From: Liquidambar formosana
Taxonomy: Eukaryota > Streptophyta > Magnoliopsida > Saxifragales > Altingiaceae
Reading direction: 5' to 3'
Length of the DNA: 64,000 bases
Assembly: GCA_039720395.1 (NCBI GenBank)
Contig: CM077823.1
Coordinates: 10,248,107-10,312,106 of the forward strand
Numbering within the stretch: position 1 is the stretch's first letter; every line of letters begins with the position of its first letter. Below, piece by piece: positions 11,196 to 23,387 of the stretch. A program made the position numbers and the translations under genes. A model generated the notes under the pieces. That model had not been told where the DNA came from. It saw nothing but the letters and a program-made list of their open reading frames with translations, and did not search any database.

Positions 11196-13198
11196 TGTCA
11201 CGACCCGAAAATAGGCTATGACGTGTCAATAGAAAGAAGAATAAATAAAATGAAGTTCAAGGATGGTTTATAATAAAAATTATAGCTTTATAAAATATTT
11301 TTGGAAAATCCGACATGGTCCTGTCTGAAAATAGGACATACCAAGTTCTTGACAGTGTAAACCTGTTCAATTTAAAATGAAAATCATTCAACCATCCACA
11401 ACAGGTAATTAAATTAAGCTGACATACTAGTTCCCACAGAGTTCTATTGTCAATACAAGCAGTGTATAATACAATAAGTCTGTCTAAATATTATACAAGC
11501 CATAAAATTGTAAAATGCATCTGCACAACATCCATAATGCAATGCCTATGCTAAGTCCGATGTGATGCCTCCTCATGAGAGTCATCCTGACTTTGTTCAA
11601 AGTCTGCAAAAGGTTTTGAAAATAGACGTGAGTATAAAACTCAGTAGGATACATTTTTCATAATTGTATATCGAGGTTTTAAAACCATTATGAACAATTA
11701 AATAAAATGAGATAATAAGGGGTTGCATATCACAATATTAAAACAAATACAGGAGAACATGAAAATCATTCATAACATAAATCTGCCATATCTGGCAATT
11801 CACAACATCATCAGTCTTTCAAACTAAATAATCCTCCCCAGGTCATGCGGGGCTCTCGCGCGCAGAAATGAGAGGAAACACTATGGATCCCTACATGGGT
11901 CCAGAAAGTAACCTCATCTTGAGGAAACACTATGAATCCTCCATGGATCCAAAAAGTAACCTCATTTCGGGAACACTACGGTCATTAAGACCGGAAAGTA
12001 CCCCTTATCATCACATCCATTTTTATTTATAATTTTAGAAAAATGGGTTTCCAACACTTATATAAAAGCGACCCTTAAATAGTCCATTACAAGGATTTAA
12101 CAAATAGGTTTTCAAAATCAACCCATTGTATCCCAAATCATGTAAGAGTATGCAAAACCACACCAATATAACTAAATAGGGTATAAAACAAAACCCTAAT
12201 TTCTCAAATATATGAATTATTAAGAAACTCAAACCCCAATCCCATGTAAACATGTATTATATCATGTAAACATGCAAAAAAACCCATAATAATATACCAA
12301 ATCATGCATACAATGGTTTACAACCATGAAAAATGCACCTACCTCTCAAATGGTAGCTAGAAACGTGAATCTAAGGGTGTACACGTGTAGATCAGGGTGG
12401 AAATCACAAGATCCATGCGTTGTGGGGTCAGACCCGAGCTCCCGTGGTCACGCTCCTCATCGTCGAGCTCCTCTCTCTCTCTCTCTCTCTCTCTCCTCTC
12501 TTTCCTTTTTTGCCGAAAAATGGGTAAGAAACCCATTAGGAATGGGTTTAATAAGGGAAAGTGGGGGTAAAATCGTCAAACAAGCCTTTTTAAAACTGTT
12601 TGTCGACACTTTCAGACGGCTGACAAGTATTTTCAGCCGGCTGAAAATGCCCAACACAAAACAATGCTCTCTGGAATTTTCAGTCGGCTGACATGAACTT
12701 TCAGCCTGTTGAAAATTGTCTTTCAGATGGCTGAAACATGTTTCAGCCGTCTGAAATATACAGACAGCAGAAAATAGACAGTTAGTCAGGCCACTCTCCA
12801 TCAGCACAGACCTCAGCCTTATTTTCATCCAAAACATTTAAGTAAAAGAAGATTACTTTAAGTTATTTAATGAAAATAAGCAAATAACCCCCCATTTGAA
12901 TCCAAATAAAATATCAGAAAAATCAAATTCCAAGTATATCAAAATCTCATTTCCAAGTTTTAGTACAAAATCTATCGCCCGACAGATTTTCCTAAAACAA
13001 ACATGTAAGGAACCCAATCCAAACATGCTAATAAAATCCCATAAAATCATAGAAGTCTTATAATATTATAAACTTCTATTACCGTCAAAAATTATATTTA
13101 AAAACAAAGATTTACGAAAATTCACTTTTTCCTCACACTTAGCCAAATTTCAATAGCTTAAACCCTTAATACCTTACTTTCAAATCACGGGTGTTACA
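11196..13198. mobile_element. Gypsy-type solo LTR S1 (2003 bp)
   Basis: It runs TGTCACGACCC ... GGGTGTTACA and is flanked by a perfect 5-bp duplication AATCC at 11191-11195 and 13199-13203. There is no primer site, coding region or second LTR, so this is a solo LTR. About 11196-12340 matches the LTRs at 1-1478 and 14704-16152 in reverse orientation. It carries the GGATCCATGGGTCC / AAGTAACC phrase repeats and a palindrome cluster at 12610-12757. Confidence 0.9.
12610..12757. repeat. TTTCAGCCGGCTGAAA palindrome cluster in LTR S1
   Basis: Six variants of a 16-bp palindrome start near 12610, 12630, 12678, 12699, 12721 and 12741: TTTCAGACGGCTGA, TTTCAGCCGGCTGAAA, TTTCAGTCGGCTGA, TTTCAGCCTGTTGAAA, TTTCAGATGGCTGAAA, TTTCAGCCGTCTGAAA. 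Confidence 0.85.
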
Positions 13199-13769
13199 AA
13201 TCCTAATCAAATAAGGTGAACTAATCCTAATCAAATGCATACACCTTAGTGCTAGATCATCAATTTCTAATGTTTCAACAAATCAACATATAATATAAAC
13301 GAATTTTAATGCAGGTAGGGTATTGATGTCATTACATTTTAAAATAAGGGTATTTAAGAGAATAAAAGGTTTTTCTAGGATTCATCCTTTTATAGGTAGT
13401 ATAGATATAGGAATTATAGTTTCCATTTCCTTTGAATACCTATTTGTGTTTTATATATTAAGGTATGTGTTTTAGAATATATTAAAGTATGTGTTTTAGA
13501 ATTATAGTTTCCATATTCCTATATATTTCTATTTATTATATAGGAATTATAGTTTCCGTTTCCTTTAAATTCCTATTTGTGTTTTATATATTAAGGTATG
13601 TGTTTTAGAATATATTAAGTTATGCGTTTTAGAATTGTAGTTTTCATATTGCTATATTTTCTATATATGCAGAAGGGCGGGTAGTTGTGTATTTAAAAAT
13701 TAAAATAGGGGTATATTAGTCAATCAAAAGTTTTTCTTACATTCATCTTTTTATAGGTAGTATAGATAT

Positions 13770-13809
<40 letters not shown>

Positions 13810-13904
13810 CAGAGGATTGGTTACCTGTAGCTGTTTCACATGTCAGCTTCCCTTCTTTTTTTTTTTTTTATTAAATCCATGCTCAACAGTGAAATAAAAT
13901 TAAA

Positions 13905-15596
13905 GAAAACTTTTTTCAAAAAATTACCTTTTGGTGATCATTTTCCAACTTAATACCAATAAACGATATCGGTTGTCAACTTGCTACAAATTAACTATAT
14001 ACATGCGTGAAATGACTACTAATCTATTTTGTTTCATATTACATTGAAAATTGTGAGGGCCCAAGGCTTGATTCGTGAGAATTTTGGGTTAGGAGGTGTT
14101 GAGGTATGCTTTGGGGAGGCATATACCTCTTTTTGTGCATATTGAGTGATTTGGTCGACTGTGGGTTGTTTTTGTCGACTATATTGCAGACAAAATGTCA
14201 CGGTACTGTTCCTTAGGGAATTTTGGTCTACTGTAGGTTGTTTTGGTCGACTATATTGCAGACAGAATGTCATGGTACTGTTCATTGGGGAGTTTTGGTC
14301 GACTACTTCCTGTTTGGTCGACCATAACGCACAAATTTCAGCATAAAGTCTAGATTTTTATGGGATGAAAATACTATTTTACCCCTCATTTATTCTTCCT
14401 TTAAAACCTAGATTCTAGAGGGTTCTCACCCATTGCTCAGCTGATAGAAAGAGGGAGAGAGAGAAAGAAAGAGAGGAAGAGAAGGAGAAGGGGTCGGAGG
14501 CTCGACGGCGGCTCGCCGGAGCACAGCAGCCTCGATCCGATGCCGGCGAGCTCGGAACTAGCGTATTTTGGCCTGATCTACGCATGTATAGTTGTGGATT
14601 TGCATTTATTCACTCTATTTTTGAGGTAGGAGCATTTTCTCATGTTAAACCATTAAAACATGGGGGTTTTGGGTTTAAATCATGTAAAAATACATGTATT
14701 TGGCATGCTTCGCATAAATATCATGCATGTGGGCATATTTTATGAGTTTTGGTCAATTGTGGAAAATCTAGGGTTTCGTATTATACCCTAATTGGGTTAT
14801 ATGCATGTTACATTTCAAACCCTCACATGATTTGGGATACCATGGGTTGGTTTTAAAAACCTATTAGACTATTTTATGTAGTCAAAATGTTGGGGGTCAC
14901 TTTTATATCAATGTTTTTGAAAACCACGATTTTGAAAAATGGTTGGAAAATGATTTATATGAATTATGGGGGTTATTTCATATGATTTAATTGTATAAAC
15001 CTGTTATATGGTTTTCTTGGAAAATTTATATATAATTTTCCGGGTTATATGAGAATTATGAAATTGGTAAATGAAAAGATAAGTGGTGATGATATGGATA
15101 TGGTGATGAGGGCTACTGGAGACAGGATTACTGCGGTCCCAAAGGAACGGGACGTCGTGCCGTGTCTTCCTATCCTTTAGTCCTGGGCTACGTGCCCGAA
15201 TATGAGGTTACTTTCTGGTCCAAGTAGGATCATAGTGTTCCCTCATGATGGGGTTACTTTCTGGACCAAGTAGGATCCATAGTGTTTCCCTTATTTTCCG
15301 CGCACGAGGGCCCCACATGACCTGGGGAGGATTTATCAGTTTGAAAGACTGATGTTATGGATTGCCAAATATGGCGGATGATGATTATTGGCTTATAAGG
15401 CCGTAATATGATATCTAAAAATGATAGATAACTCATTAGTAAAATGAGGATTTTGATAACCTCTTTAATAAAGAAAAAGGGGTGTGGGTATTAAATGATT
15501 TAACTTTCGCAGTTTATTTCATTATAGCATATCAGTTTTATTTACTGGAAATTTATATCGCAAACTAATAATGGTTTTGCAGGGATTCTTTCAAAA

Positions 15597-15642
<46 letters not shown>

Positions 15643-16190
15643 TATGGTTTTGAAAACCTCGGATCATTTTCGGGGAAAATGTTTTCCTACTGAGCGTGTA
15701 GCTCATACCCCCACAGTTTTTCTTGCAGGTCATATTTTCAAAATAAAGCTTGACTTGGTTTTTGGGAAGCACATCAGCATGCTTGCACTCATATAGAGAA
15801 ATCATTGTATTTTTATTTCGGCTGGAAGCCTAGGCATGTATTAATTTCAATTCATGGCCCGTAATAATTAATCTGTAGTGAGATGAACTTAATGGGACCC
15901 ATGTGGCTATGATGCAGCCTTTAATTTATTTATTTGGAATATTGTGTGGATGGTTGGAAATTATTATAAATGTGTTTTCTACAGGTTTTATGACAAGTTG
16001 ATAACTAGGTATGTCCTATTTACAGACAGGACCATGCCGGATTTTCTAAAAATATTTTCAAAAGAATTATTTTTATTAAACATCCACCAAATTTGGCTTT
16101 AAAAATGGTTTTCTTACTACTTAACTAACGGTCCCCATTTCGGGTCGTTACAGAAAATGGATCACTAAAACGTAATTTTTCCAAAAGTTA
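13905..16190. mobile_element. MITE of family T, split by solo LTR S2
   Basis: The outer parts 13905-14051 and 16159-16190 join to a roughly 180-bp element with inverted ends (ATTACCTTTTGGTGATCA against TGGATCACTAAAACGTAAT). A second, uninterrupted copy at 16203-16368 shares TCAACTTGCTACAAATT and AATGACTACTAA and confirms the joined structure. Confidence 0.65.
14052..16152 (+). mobile_element. Gypsy-type solo LTR S2 (2101 bp)
   Basis: It runs TGTGAGGGCCC ... GGGTCGTTACA and is flanked on both sides by GAAAAT (14046-14051 and 16153-16158); six matching bases is one more than the usual five. From about 14704 it aligns with the LTR at 1-1478. The left third differs from S1 and contains a twofold repeat of about 70 bp, each starting with a TGGTCGACT word (about 14150-14325). 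A (TA)n tract lies at about 15598-15641. The frame at 15542-15805 is LTR sequence only. Confidence 0.85.
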
Positions 16191-16202
16191 CTTTTAGTGA
16201 CT

Positions 16203-16368
16203 TTTGAGGAAATTGCCTTTTTAGTGACCACTTTCTATCTTAATATCAAACAAAAGTTATTTCCTATCAACTTGCTACAAATTGAATGTATTTGTGCTTC
16301 AAAATGACTACTAACTTTCTTTTTTTCGTATTAAGTTAGGAAGTGGTCATCAAAAAGTAATTTCCCCA
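16203..16368. mobile_element. MITE of family T, intact copy
   Basis: The ends AATTGCCTTTTTAGTGACCA and the complement of TGGTCATCAAAAAGTAATT are inverted repeats. The interior matches the split copy at 13905-16190. Confidence 0.6.
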
Positions 16369-16676
16369 ACTTTTTTTTTGGTGTTCACTGCTCCTTTTTA
16401 TACAAGTAAATTGTCACTTGGTATTTACTACAATTCTCTTTGTTTTCATATAGGAAAATCGAAAAACCCATTGTATCCTAGACTTTGTTAACTACCATAT
16501 TTATTCGTTTTCTTTATACCTATTCATCTCCTCTCCCAAAAATTGAACGTATAAAACTATAAATAGTCATAATAAGAAAGAGAGACAGATAGAGGAAAAA
16601 ATTATTAAAAAAAAAACAACACATTGGAATCTTCAAATTCTCTTGATCTGTCTTCGACTAAAAAAAAAAATATATA

Positions 16677-16746
<70 letters not shown>

Positions 16747-17357
16747 TTGATCAAAATTCTTCAAATAGTTTATTACCTAAAATTGAAAAGATCTATACGT
16801 TTTCTTATATTCTTCTCCTTCCCTTTTGCTCCTCCCGTTCTCTTTCTCTCTCTAAACTTTTCTCTCATCTTTTTATGCTCTAATATCAAACAAGTTTTCA
16901 TTATGTTTTCCCCCGATTTTTCATTCTCCATGAAACCCACTAAAAACCCTTATGGAAGGTCAATATTCATTGTTGGCATGCATTCTATAATCCACACCAT
17001 TGGATTTCGAGACACTTTCGACGAACACTTACCAAAATGTCAAAACTACCATAATGTGTTAGCTCCTTTATTTTTTTGCAAGCTTCTACTATTAAATTAA
17101 TTGTTTTTCAAAATAATTTGTCCTTTTTGGAAGTATGATTACATTTTGTGTAATACATTATGCTAATATTGCACCAAAGATTATTTTAATTTAACTACTT
17201 AATTAATTTTTATTTATATCTTCTAAATTTAATTGACATTTTATATTAACAAATACATTTTACTATTTTAGAGAATAAATATTCTATTAAAATTGTAATT
17301 TTCTAAGAATATTATTTTTATAAATAAATCCGTGCATCACATGGGTTTTGAATCTAG
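16369..17357 (+). mobile_element. Possible Helitron 3' end of a second family
   Basis: Near 17331-17357 the sequence CCGTGCATCACATGG can form a short stem and is followed by CTAG and T, like the CCCGTGC...GCACGGG...CTAGT ends of many plant Helitrons, with some mismatch. The 5' end was not found, so the left coordinate is nominal. The stretch also holds a (TA)n tract with (GATA)n at about 16670-16746 and a low-complexity frame (16747-17100) that I do not regard as a gene. Confidence 0.35.
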
Positions 17358-17668
17358 TAATATATAAATTGTATACGCAACCTCCCAAAGTGCTGGTGAT
17401 TAGAAACGGTCAAAAGTTTTAAACAACCAACACAATAACTCATTATAAATAAACCAACAATTGTACTCTCTTTTATATACCCATTAAAAATAAATAAATA
17501 AATATAAACCTACACGCACATACAACACATTTGTTTAACCAAAATTGGAATTGAATGAAGTTTCAATGTGAGTATGGTGAGTGGCTTTAATGGCGAGCAA
17601 ACGATTATCATTGAAATCTCATTCCATTCCATCATAATTCTCTCATGAAATTTTGGTTATACTAAGTT

Positions 17669-18941
17669 TGTAATACCTAACAAAGGGGTTGAATAGGTAT
17701 TTTAAAATTCTTATCCAATTTTAACTTCAAGAAACCTAATCTCTTTATCAACAATGATCCAATCACACAAGAAGCAATAAAAAGTAATTAAAAATGACAC
17801 AAAATATTTTTACGCATATGGAAAACCTTAAATAGAAAAAACCACGGGATCTCATCCAGTTGAAGCAAATTCACTATAAAAGCAATGAGTACAAGACACA
17901 CTTACACACCCCAAGACTCATGTAATTGCTTTTACTCCTACAATCCATCGATCGATCTCTATCTTCATGATTTTGGAAGTTTCCAATCCCTTTCACAATA
18001 ATTCTAAAAACCACTAGCTCGCAAGCTTATTTTCCGTCATAACGGTTTCACACACACTCAAGGTTGTTTTTGGAAAGTGGTTTAAATGGTCTCTAGAGCA
18101 TATGAATGAAAAACTAGGTTAAAGTGCTCTAAAGAGATGGAAAGATGATAATCAATGAAAACCTAATTGGGAAAGGCTTGTACACCTTTTTCTATTGAAA
18201 GAGCTTTTATATATAGAGAGTAAGTCACCCCAAAAAGAAAGAAATGCGTTTTGATCCAAAATAGGCACCTTTTAAAACAATTAAAAAATATAATCAGTGA
18301 ACTCCAATCGATCCAAGGTTTAACTTAATCGATCCGAGAAAGGCTAAGAGCAAAAATAAGACCTGTAGTCCTCCAATCGATCAAACCCCCTTCCCAATTG
18401 ATCCAATGAAGGCTACGAGCTAAATATTAAATCACAAAGCTCCGATCAATCCAAGGGAGAACCCCAATCAATTCGAAGTATGCAAAATTCAATATTAAGC
18501 ACAAAAAGATCCTTTCATCAATTATTAACCAAACCTAAGGTATTATGAAGTCTATAACTATCTACCTAAGGTCATTTGGGTCTTTAGGTCACTTACCTTT
18601 CTTAAAGGGTTGTCTGGCAAACCTGAAAACCTAGCTGGCTAATGATAAATCTGGCTAGTTTTGATTTTGCACTATTTGGTAAATTTTTTTTTCCTACTAA
18701 TCAGTTCAGCTTTGTTCTGAACATAAGGCATAAACACAACCAACTATAAGTTGGTTTATTTAAAAACCAAATAACAATTATGAACTAAACCAAGTCTGGT
18801 CCAGTTTTTGAAGTTCCCAAACAAGCCCTAATTAATGAGTGTGAGCCACAACACTTGATCTTCAATGAATCTTTCCATCCACTTATTTACTTCAATCAAC
18901 AAAAGACTTAATAAGACATTTTGACACGAAATTTGCCAACA
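17669..18941 (-). mobile_element. Copia LTR resembling SIRE/Maximus
   Basis: On the minus strand it starts TGTTGGCAAATTTCGTG at 18941 and ends GGTATTACA at 17669. It contains TTAATAAGACTT-type and AATCGATCC phrases (18300-18480), which recur in SIRE-type LTRs. Next to its 5' side, on the minus strand, 19240-19260 reads GACAAAAAGGGGGAGAAT, a motif usual in the non-coding part downstream of SIRE pol. No flanking duplication is seen, as expected if the element continues to the right and is decayed. Confidence 0.6.
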
Positions 18942-20044
18942 CAAAATATAGACTTTACATTTGCCCTTTGGCAATTCCGTGACAAAACCAACCTAAATCC
19001 CGACATTGAATATAAGATCTATTCCCAAACCACAAAACTGAACAAGTCTTGAACCTAACACAAAATTACAACTCAATAAAGAAAATATGCATGATAGAAC
19101 CAAACTCAAAACTCACTCACTCTAACTCCTTGAAAATCCGACGAAGCACAATGACCTATGATCTATAGACATGACATAAACAAAACAAACCAAGCACAAT
19201 ATTGCAGAGATAGAAATAACTAACTGAAGATAAAACTAAGGTATTCTCCCCCTTTTTGTCATGAATTGACAAAGCAAAAAATAGTAAAAACAAACATTAG
19301 CAACAAGAATGCAAGAACAGCAATAATGAGAAATATAGTATGACGACTAACTTAAATAAGAATCACCATTGTAATTATGACTACTGTTCACACTAAAATG
19401 TTGCGCAGGCGTTCCAAGGCTTGAAAGCCTAAAGATCGTGTGTCCACGACCTCTCGGCACCTCCTAGGCTGTTGAATCAAAGGTTGTTGGCCTCTGATGC
19501 TTAGTTAGTCATCGATTGATTTAGAAAATTAAATGTATCAGGCGATTGACGAGAGATAGGGGTTCCTCTCTCTTAAGTCTAGTTTAAATGTTTAAAACGA
19601 AATAAAATGAATGAGAGTAATGATTGAAATTAAACTTACAAACACCAAGAATCATTGAAAGCAAACTTCACGAATTACGACGAGCAATAAGAGTTCACGA
19701 ACAATGCTTGAAAGCAAAATGAGAATTGGAAAGTAGAGTAAGAATTGAAAGTAATATAAACTATTCCTAATTTAGATAGAATCCTGTGAAGGATGAAGTG
19801 GTGAGAATCCTTTCTTAGGTCTTCACTTATGCCATTTATAAATGTTGGGAGTGTTTCATTAATTGCTGAATTTCTGCTGTACATGCTCGAATTAGTGGGC
19901 TATCCCACTTCCTTAATTTTTGCTTGAGTGGTGCCATGTTGGATGTAGTAGTGGGTAGTTACCATAAGATGAGGAGTAATGGATAGCTTTATGCTTGCAT
20001 CTTTTGCTCCTACAATGACATGTGGTAAGGTAGTGGGTAGTTAC
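18942..20044 (-). mobile_element. Probable retroelement internal debris
   Basis: It follows the SIRE-like LTR and contains the GGGGGAG motif on the minus strand (about 19250). The remainder (19300-20044) has no readable protein; a patch near 19430-19500 is less AT-rich but unidentified. Confidence 0.35.
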
Positions 20045-20266
20045 AACTTCCATGATCTCCACTTCCTTCTTTTTTGCTGGAGTGGTTAGTTACCACTAAA
20101 ATCATACAAAACACATGTGATAAATAAAAATCAACACTTCCCCACTTCTTTTTTTGACAAAGTCAAACCACACATACTCTCAACTAATTAACCATAATTT
20201 GGCCATATGGCATGTTCCCATAGGCGTTTCACTAATTACCAAAAAAATGCTATTTTTAGGTGGAAA
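20045..20266. repeat. Direct repeat R, left copy
   Basis: About 222 bp match 21530-21750 closely, from AACTTCCATGATCTC to GCTATTTTTAGGTG. The two copies bracket a 1.26 kb segment. The ends are not TG/CA, so this is not a normal LTR pair. Confidence 0.85.
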
Positions 20267-20299
<33 letters not shown>

Positions 20300-21529
20300 C
20301 AGCTTTATGTATATGTAGAGTTTTATATATTTTTTATGATATATAATATAATATATTATATTATCCTTGGTAAAAAGGAGGGAAAAGCTTTTGAAAAGTG
20401 AAAATCACTTACGCTTCCTGCTTCCATAAAACAAAACCACTCAAACCTCCATCAAACCCAACCCTCTCATTTTCTCTCATCTTCACTCTTCAACGCTGTC
20501 ACTCCTCACTCCCGTCATCGCCTCATGCTCTCACCCCTCCATCACTAGCAATCCCCTTCAGGCCGTCATCGGCTCACTCACTCACCCCCCCATCATTGGC
20601 TCACTCCTCCTTCATCGCCCGCAGTACCCATCTGGTAAGGTTTTTTTTTTTTTTTTGGTAAAATTTCTTGATATGTTGAAATCATCTTAGGGAGGATTTT
20701 ATTTTATTTTTTATTTTATTTTCTAAAATCCAATGTAGATCCAACATCCAATGTAGATCCAACATCCACATGGTTTAATTTTTGGGTTTTTTTTTTTTCA
20801 AATCTGATGTAGCCCCCTCTTAGCTTCTCACTGGCGAATTGTTAGTCGTCGAAGAGAACGGGTTTTCACTTTTTAGATCTCGAGGCCTTTTTCCAGATCT
20901 GGACTGCCACCATCGTCGTTAGCCATTGGGTGTTTTTGAATTGGATTTATAATCCATTTGGGTATTTATGATTTGGGTGTTTTTGAACTGGGTTGCATTT
21001 GCAGATTGGAGGTTTTTCATCGGTGGTAATAAGAGGGTTTCATGAACCCTTCTCTCTTTCTCTCTCTCTCCCACCATAGCAGAGAACCTTGAAATTATTG
21101 AATATAGAATTTTGTGAAATTATTGAATATAGAATTCTCTCAGTTTTTTTGGGGGGGGGTGTTGGGGATGTGTTCTTGCTGTTTGGATGTTTTGCTTTGC
21201 GACTTCGTCGAAAAAAATGGAGTTGGACTTGATCGGAAAAAATGGAGTTGGAATGATTAGCCGGAAATGCCATTTTACAAAAAAAAAAAAAAAAAAAAAA
21301 ACAACAACAACAACAAAAACAACAAAAACAAAAACAAATAAAAACAAAAAACAAAAAAAAGAAGAAAAAAAACAAAACAAAAATCGAGAACCGGACCGGC
21401 CTGGATTAAATTTTTCGGTCCGATCTCGATCCAAGGCCTAATCGGTTTGGCTCCGAGACAAATTTTGAGGTCCCGAATTAGTTCGGTCCGGTCCAGAAAC
21501 ACTTCTAGCCTGGACCGATTCGCAGTCCT
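20267..21529. other. Segment between direct repeats, exon-like and poly-A
   Basis: It begins in (TA)n. It has a CT-rich, gene-leader-like stretch (20400-20640) with a donor-like CTGGTAAGG, and later an A-rich tract of about 100 bp (21279-21383) directly after CCATTTTAC. It ends in a region rich in CGGTCCGGTCC words (21390-21530). A related arrangement (CT-rich leader, donor-like GTGAGT, CGGTCCGGTT words) occurs at 55050-56005. The short frames are artefacts of low complexity. Confidence 0.4.
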
Positions 21530-21750
21530 AACTTCCATGATCTCTACTTCCTTCTTTTTTGCTAGAGTGGTTAGTTACCACTAAAATCTTATAAAACACA
21601 TGTGATAAATAAAAATCAACACTTCCCCACTTCTTTTTTGACCAAGTCAAACCACACATACTCTCAACTAATTAACCATAATTTGGCCGCATGGCATTTG
21701 CCCATTGCTTTTCACTAATTATAAAAAAAAAATGCTATTTTTAGGTGAAA
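21530..21750. repeat. Direct repeat R, right copy
   Basis: This is the second copy of the repeat at 20045-20266, in the same orientation. It continues into sequence (AACTACTAACTG) absent after the left copy, where (TA)n takes over. Confidence 0.85.
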
Positions 21751-21949
21751 ACAACTACTAACTGTGATTATTTGTCCAGCGGAATCTATCTATAATTCCC
21801 TTTTCTTTCTTTTTTTGGGGCAAGTGAAATATGCTTAAGTACACAACAGAACAAAAAAGAACAGAACAAAACAAAACTAATAAGCACAAAATATTCATTG
21901 AAATTACTCCCTAATTTATATTTTCTAGTTATTTTATTATATTTAATTT

Positions 21950-23253
21950 TGTGTGTTTAAAGTGTTCTTGATTTATTGCAGGGCTGTTGAGTTTATACCA
22001 GAAAAGATGACAATCAGGACTACTTAAGCTAATAAATGCAACTTGAAATGGGTTTCTCACCTACCTAAAATTTCATGGAGCTGCAACAAGAGTTGGGTCA
22101 ACAATTCTGAAGATTTGAGCAGCTGAAATTCAAAGTTAGGCAAAGAAATTCATGATCCCAAAATCAGTAGCAAATCTGGACAGATTGACCAAGTTTTGGT
22201 AATCTGGCTATAACTTGTGATTCCCATATCCGATTTGGGTGAAATTTGTGGCTCTGGAAAGAGGACTTAAAGAACTACAATTGTTTAGTTTATGGCATTT
22301 CCTAATTCAAACGTCTTCCAAGTAAAAAATGAGCTGGAAGTGGACTTATTTGCAAAAATCTGAATCTAGCAGCATTTGTCAAAGTGAGAACATAGGCAGC
22401 CAAGAATTCAAAGAAAGTGGGCATTGCTTTTAACTTGTGGGATCAGCTAGATCCTTCCCCCATCTCCTATAAATACCAAGGGAATTCACATAACAAGAGG
22501 AAAAAGGGGGGAGGAAAAGAGGAGGATGTATAAAGGTGGCAAAGGGGAGAGACTAGTTCTTGGTTATTTACATGGCCAACTAATCTTTGTCTTAGGGGGG
22601 AGATGAAGCCCTAATCAAGTATTGTGTATTTTATTGTATTGTGTTGTTGATTTGATTATTTGTGTATGAGGATTGCATAACTAGGAGAATTGTATTATTG
22701 ATACAATTGGTTTTAGTGTTTTTATCTCAAATTGTGTTTAATTTCTGTGATTTTAAATACAATGGTTATGCAATGGTTTTCACTGTATATATATTTGGAG
22801 ATTAAGATGATTCATGCTTAGACAAGATGAGTCGTGCTCACAAATTAGTTTAGAGTAGAGTAGGTGAGACGATTCATGCTATATTTTTGATGAGTTATGC
22901 CTGATTTACAAATATATGAACCTTTCTTAATGATGTCATTGGGCTTGTAGCTACAATGAGTCTTGCTCATACCAAATAATAATTTCTTGAAACACGTTAC
23001 AATAAGTGCATTTTTATACAAGATTAGTAGTGGATTCGAGACCCTAAGTATTTCCTTTCTTGAAGAAAATATAAATTTATTTTACTTGCATTCCATAGAG
23101 TTCAAAACTACAAAAATCATCTTTGTGAATTATTTTAGTATTCAGTTTTCAAAATTAAAATAATCCCAGTACAGTCCCTGTGGTACGACACCCGTACTAT
23201 CACTATATACAAATTTTTTGCATCCTACAGGTAATTGATTTTGACACGATCAA
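21950..23253 (+). mobile_element. Ty3/gypsy LTR, Tat/Athila-like, left edge uncertain
   Basis: The stretch has the build of a long gypsy LTR: a promoter-like CCTATAAATACCAAGG at about 22468, GAAGCCCTAATC downstream, the phrase CAGTCCCTGTGGTACGACA near 23170, and a possible end near GACACGATCA (about 23244-23253). A primer-binding site (TGGCGCC...) does not follow; instead an A-rich simple repeat (23254-23335) takes over, so the internal region is lost. Confidence 0.5.
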
Positions 23254-23387
23254 AAACAAAACAAAACAAAACAAAACAAAACAAAGCAAACCAAAACAAA
23301 AACAAAAACAAAAACAAACAAACCAAAAACAAGTAGTCAAATTTTTATTTTGTTTTTGTTTTTGGTTTTTGGCATTTGGCCTTTGAG

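Larger units (their letters stand above)
10401..13766 (-). mobile_element. Helitron H1, non-autonomous, split by a solo LTR
   Basis: On the minus strand it begins TCTATACTACCTATAAAAAG at 13766. It ends with the hairpin core GTGCAACGCAC followed by CTAG at 10404-10401. The host bases are A before and T after, the Helitron A/T target rule. Both flanks are (TA)n (10361-10400 and about 13771-13808), consistent with insertion into a TA microsatellite. A second 5' end of the same type lies at 13405, and an opposite-facing hairpin (GTGCAACGCACGTG) at about 10966 lacks CTAG, so the element contains internal duplicated ends. Without the 2003-bp LTR and its 5-bp duplication it would be about 1.36 kb. 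No Rep/helicase is encoded. Confidence 0.8.

Noticed and set aside
12326..12837. 121- and 126-residue frames on opposite strands
   Set aside because: Both lie inside solo LTR S1 and read through a (CT)n run and the palindrome cluster; no family resemblance.
924..15805. Similar minus-strand frames at 924-1154 and 15542-15805 (shared CKHA(N/D)VLP, MTCKKNCGGMSYTLSRKTF)
   Set aside because: They are conserved only because both lie in copies of the same LTR; LTRs of this type do not normally encode protein, and a (TA)n tract interrupts one copy.
21040..21538. Frames rich in F, K or T around 21040-21538
   Set aside because: They are translations of the poly-A/CAA tract at 21279-21383 on both strands.
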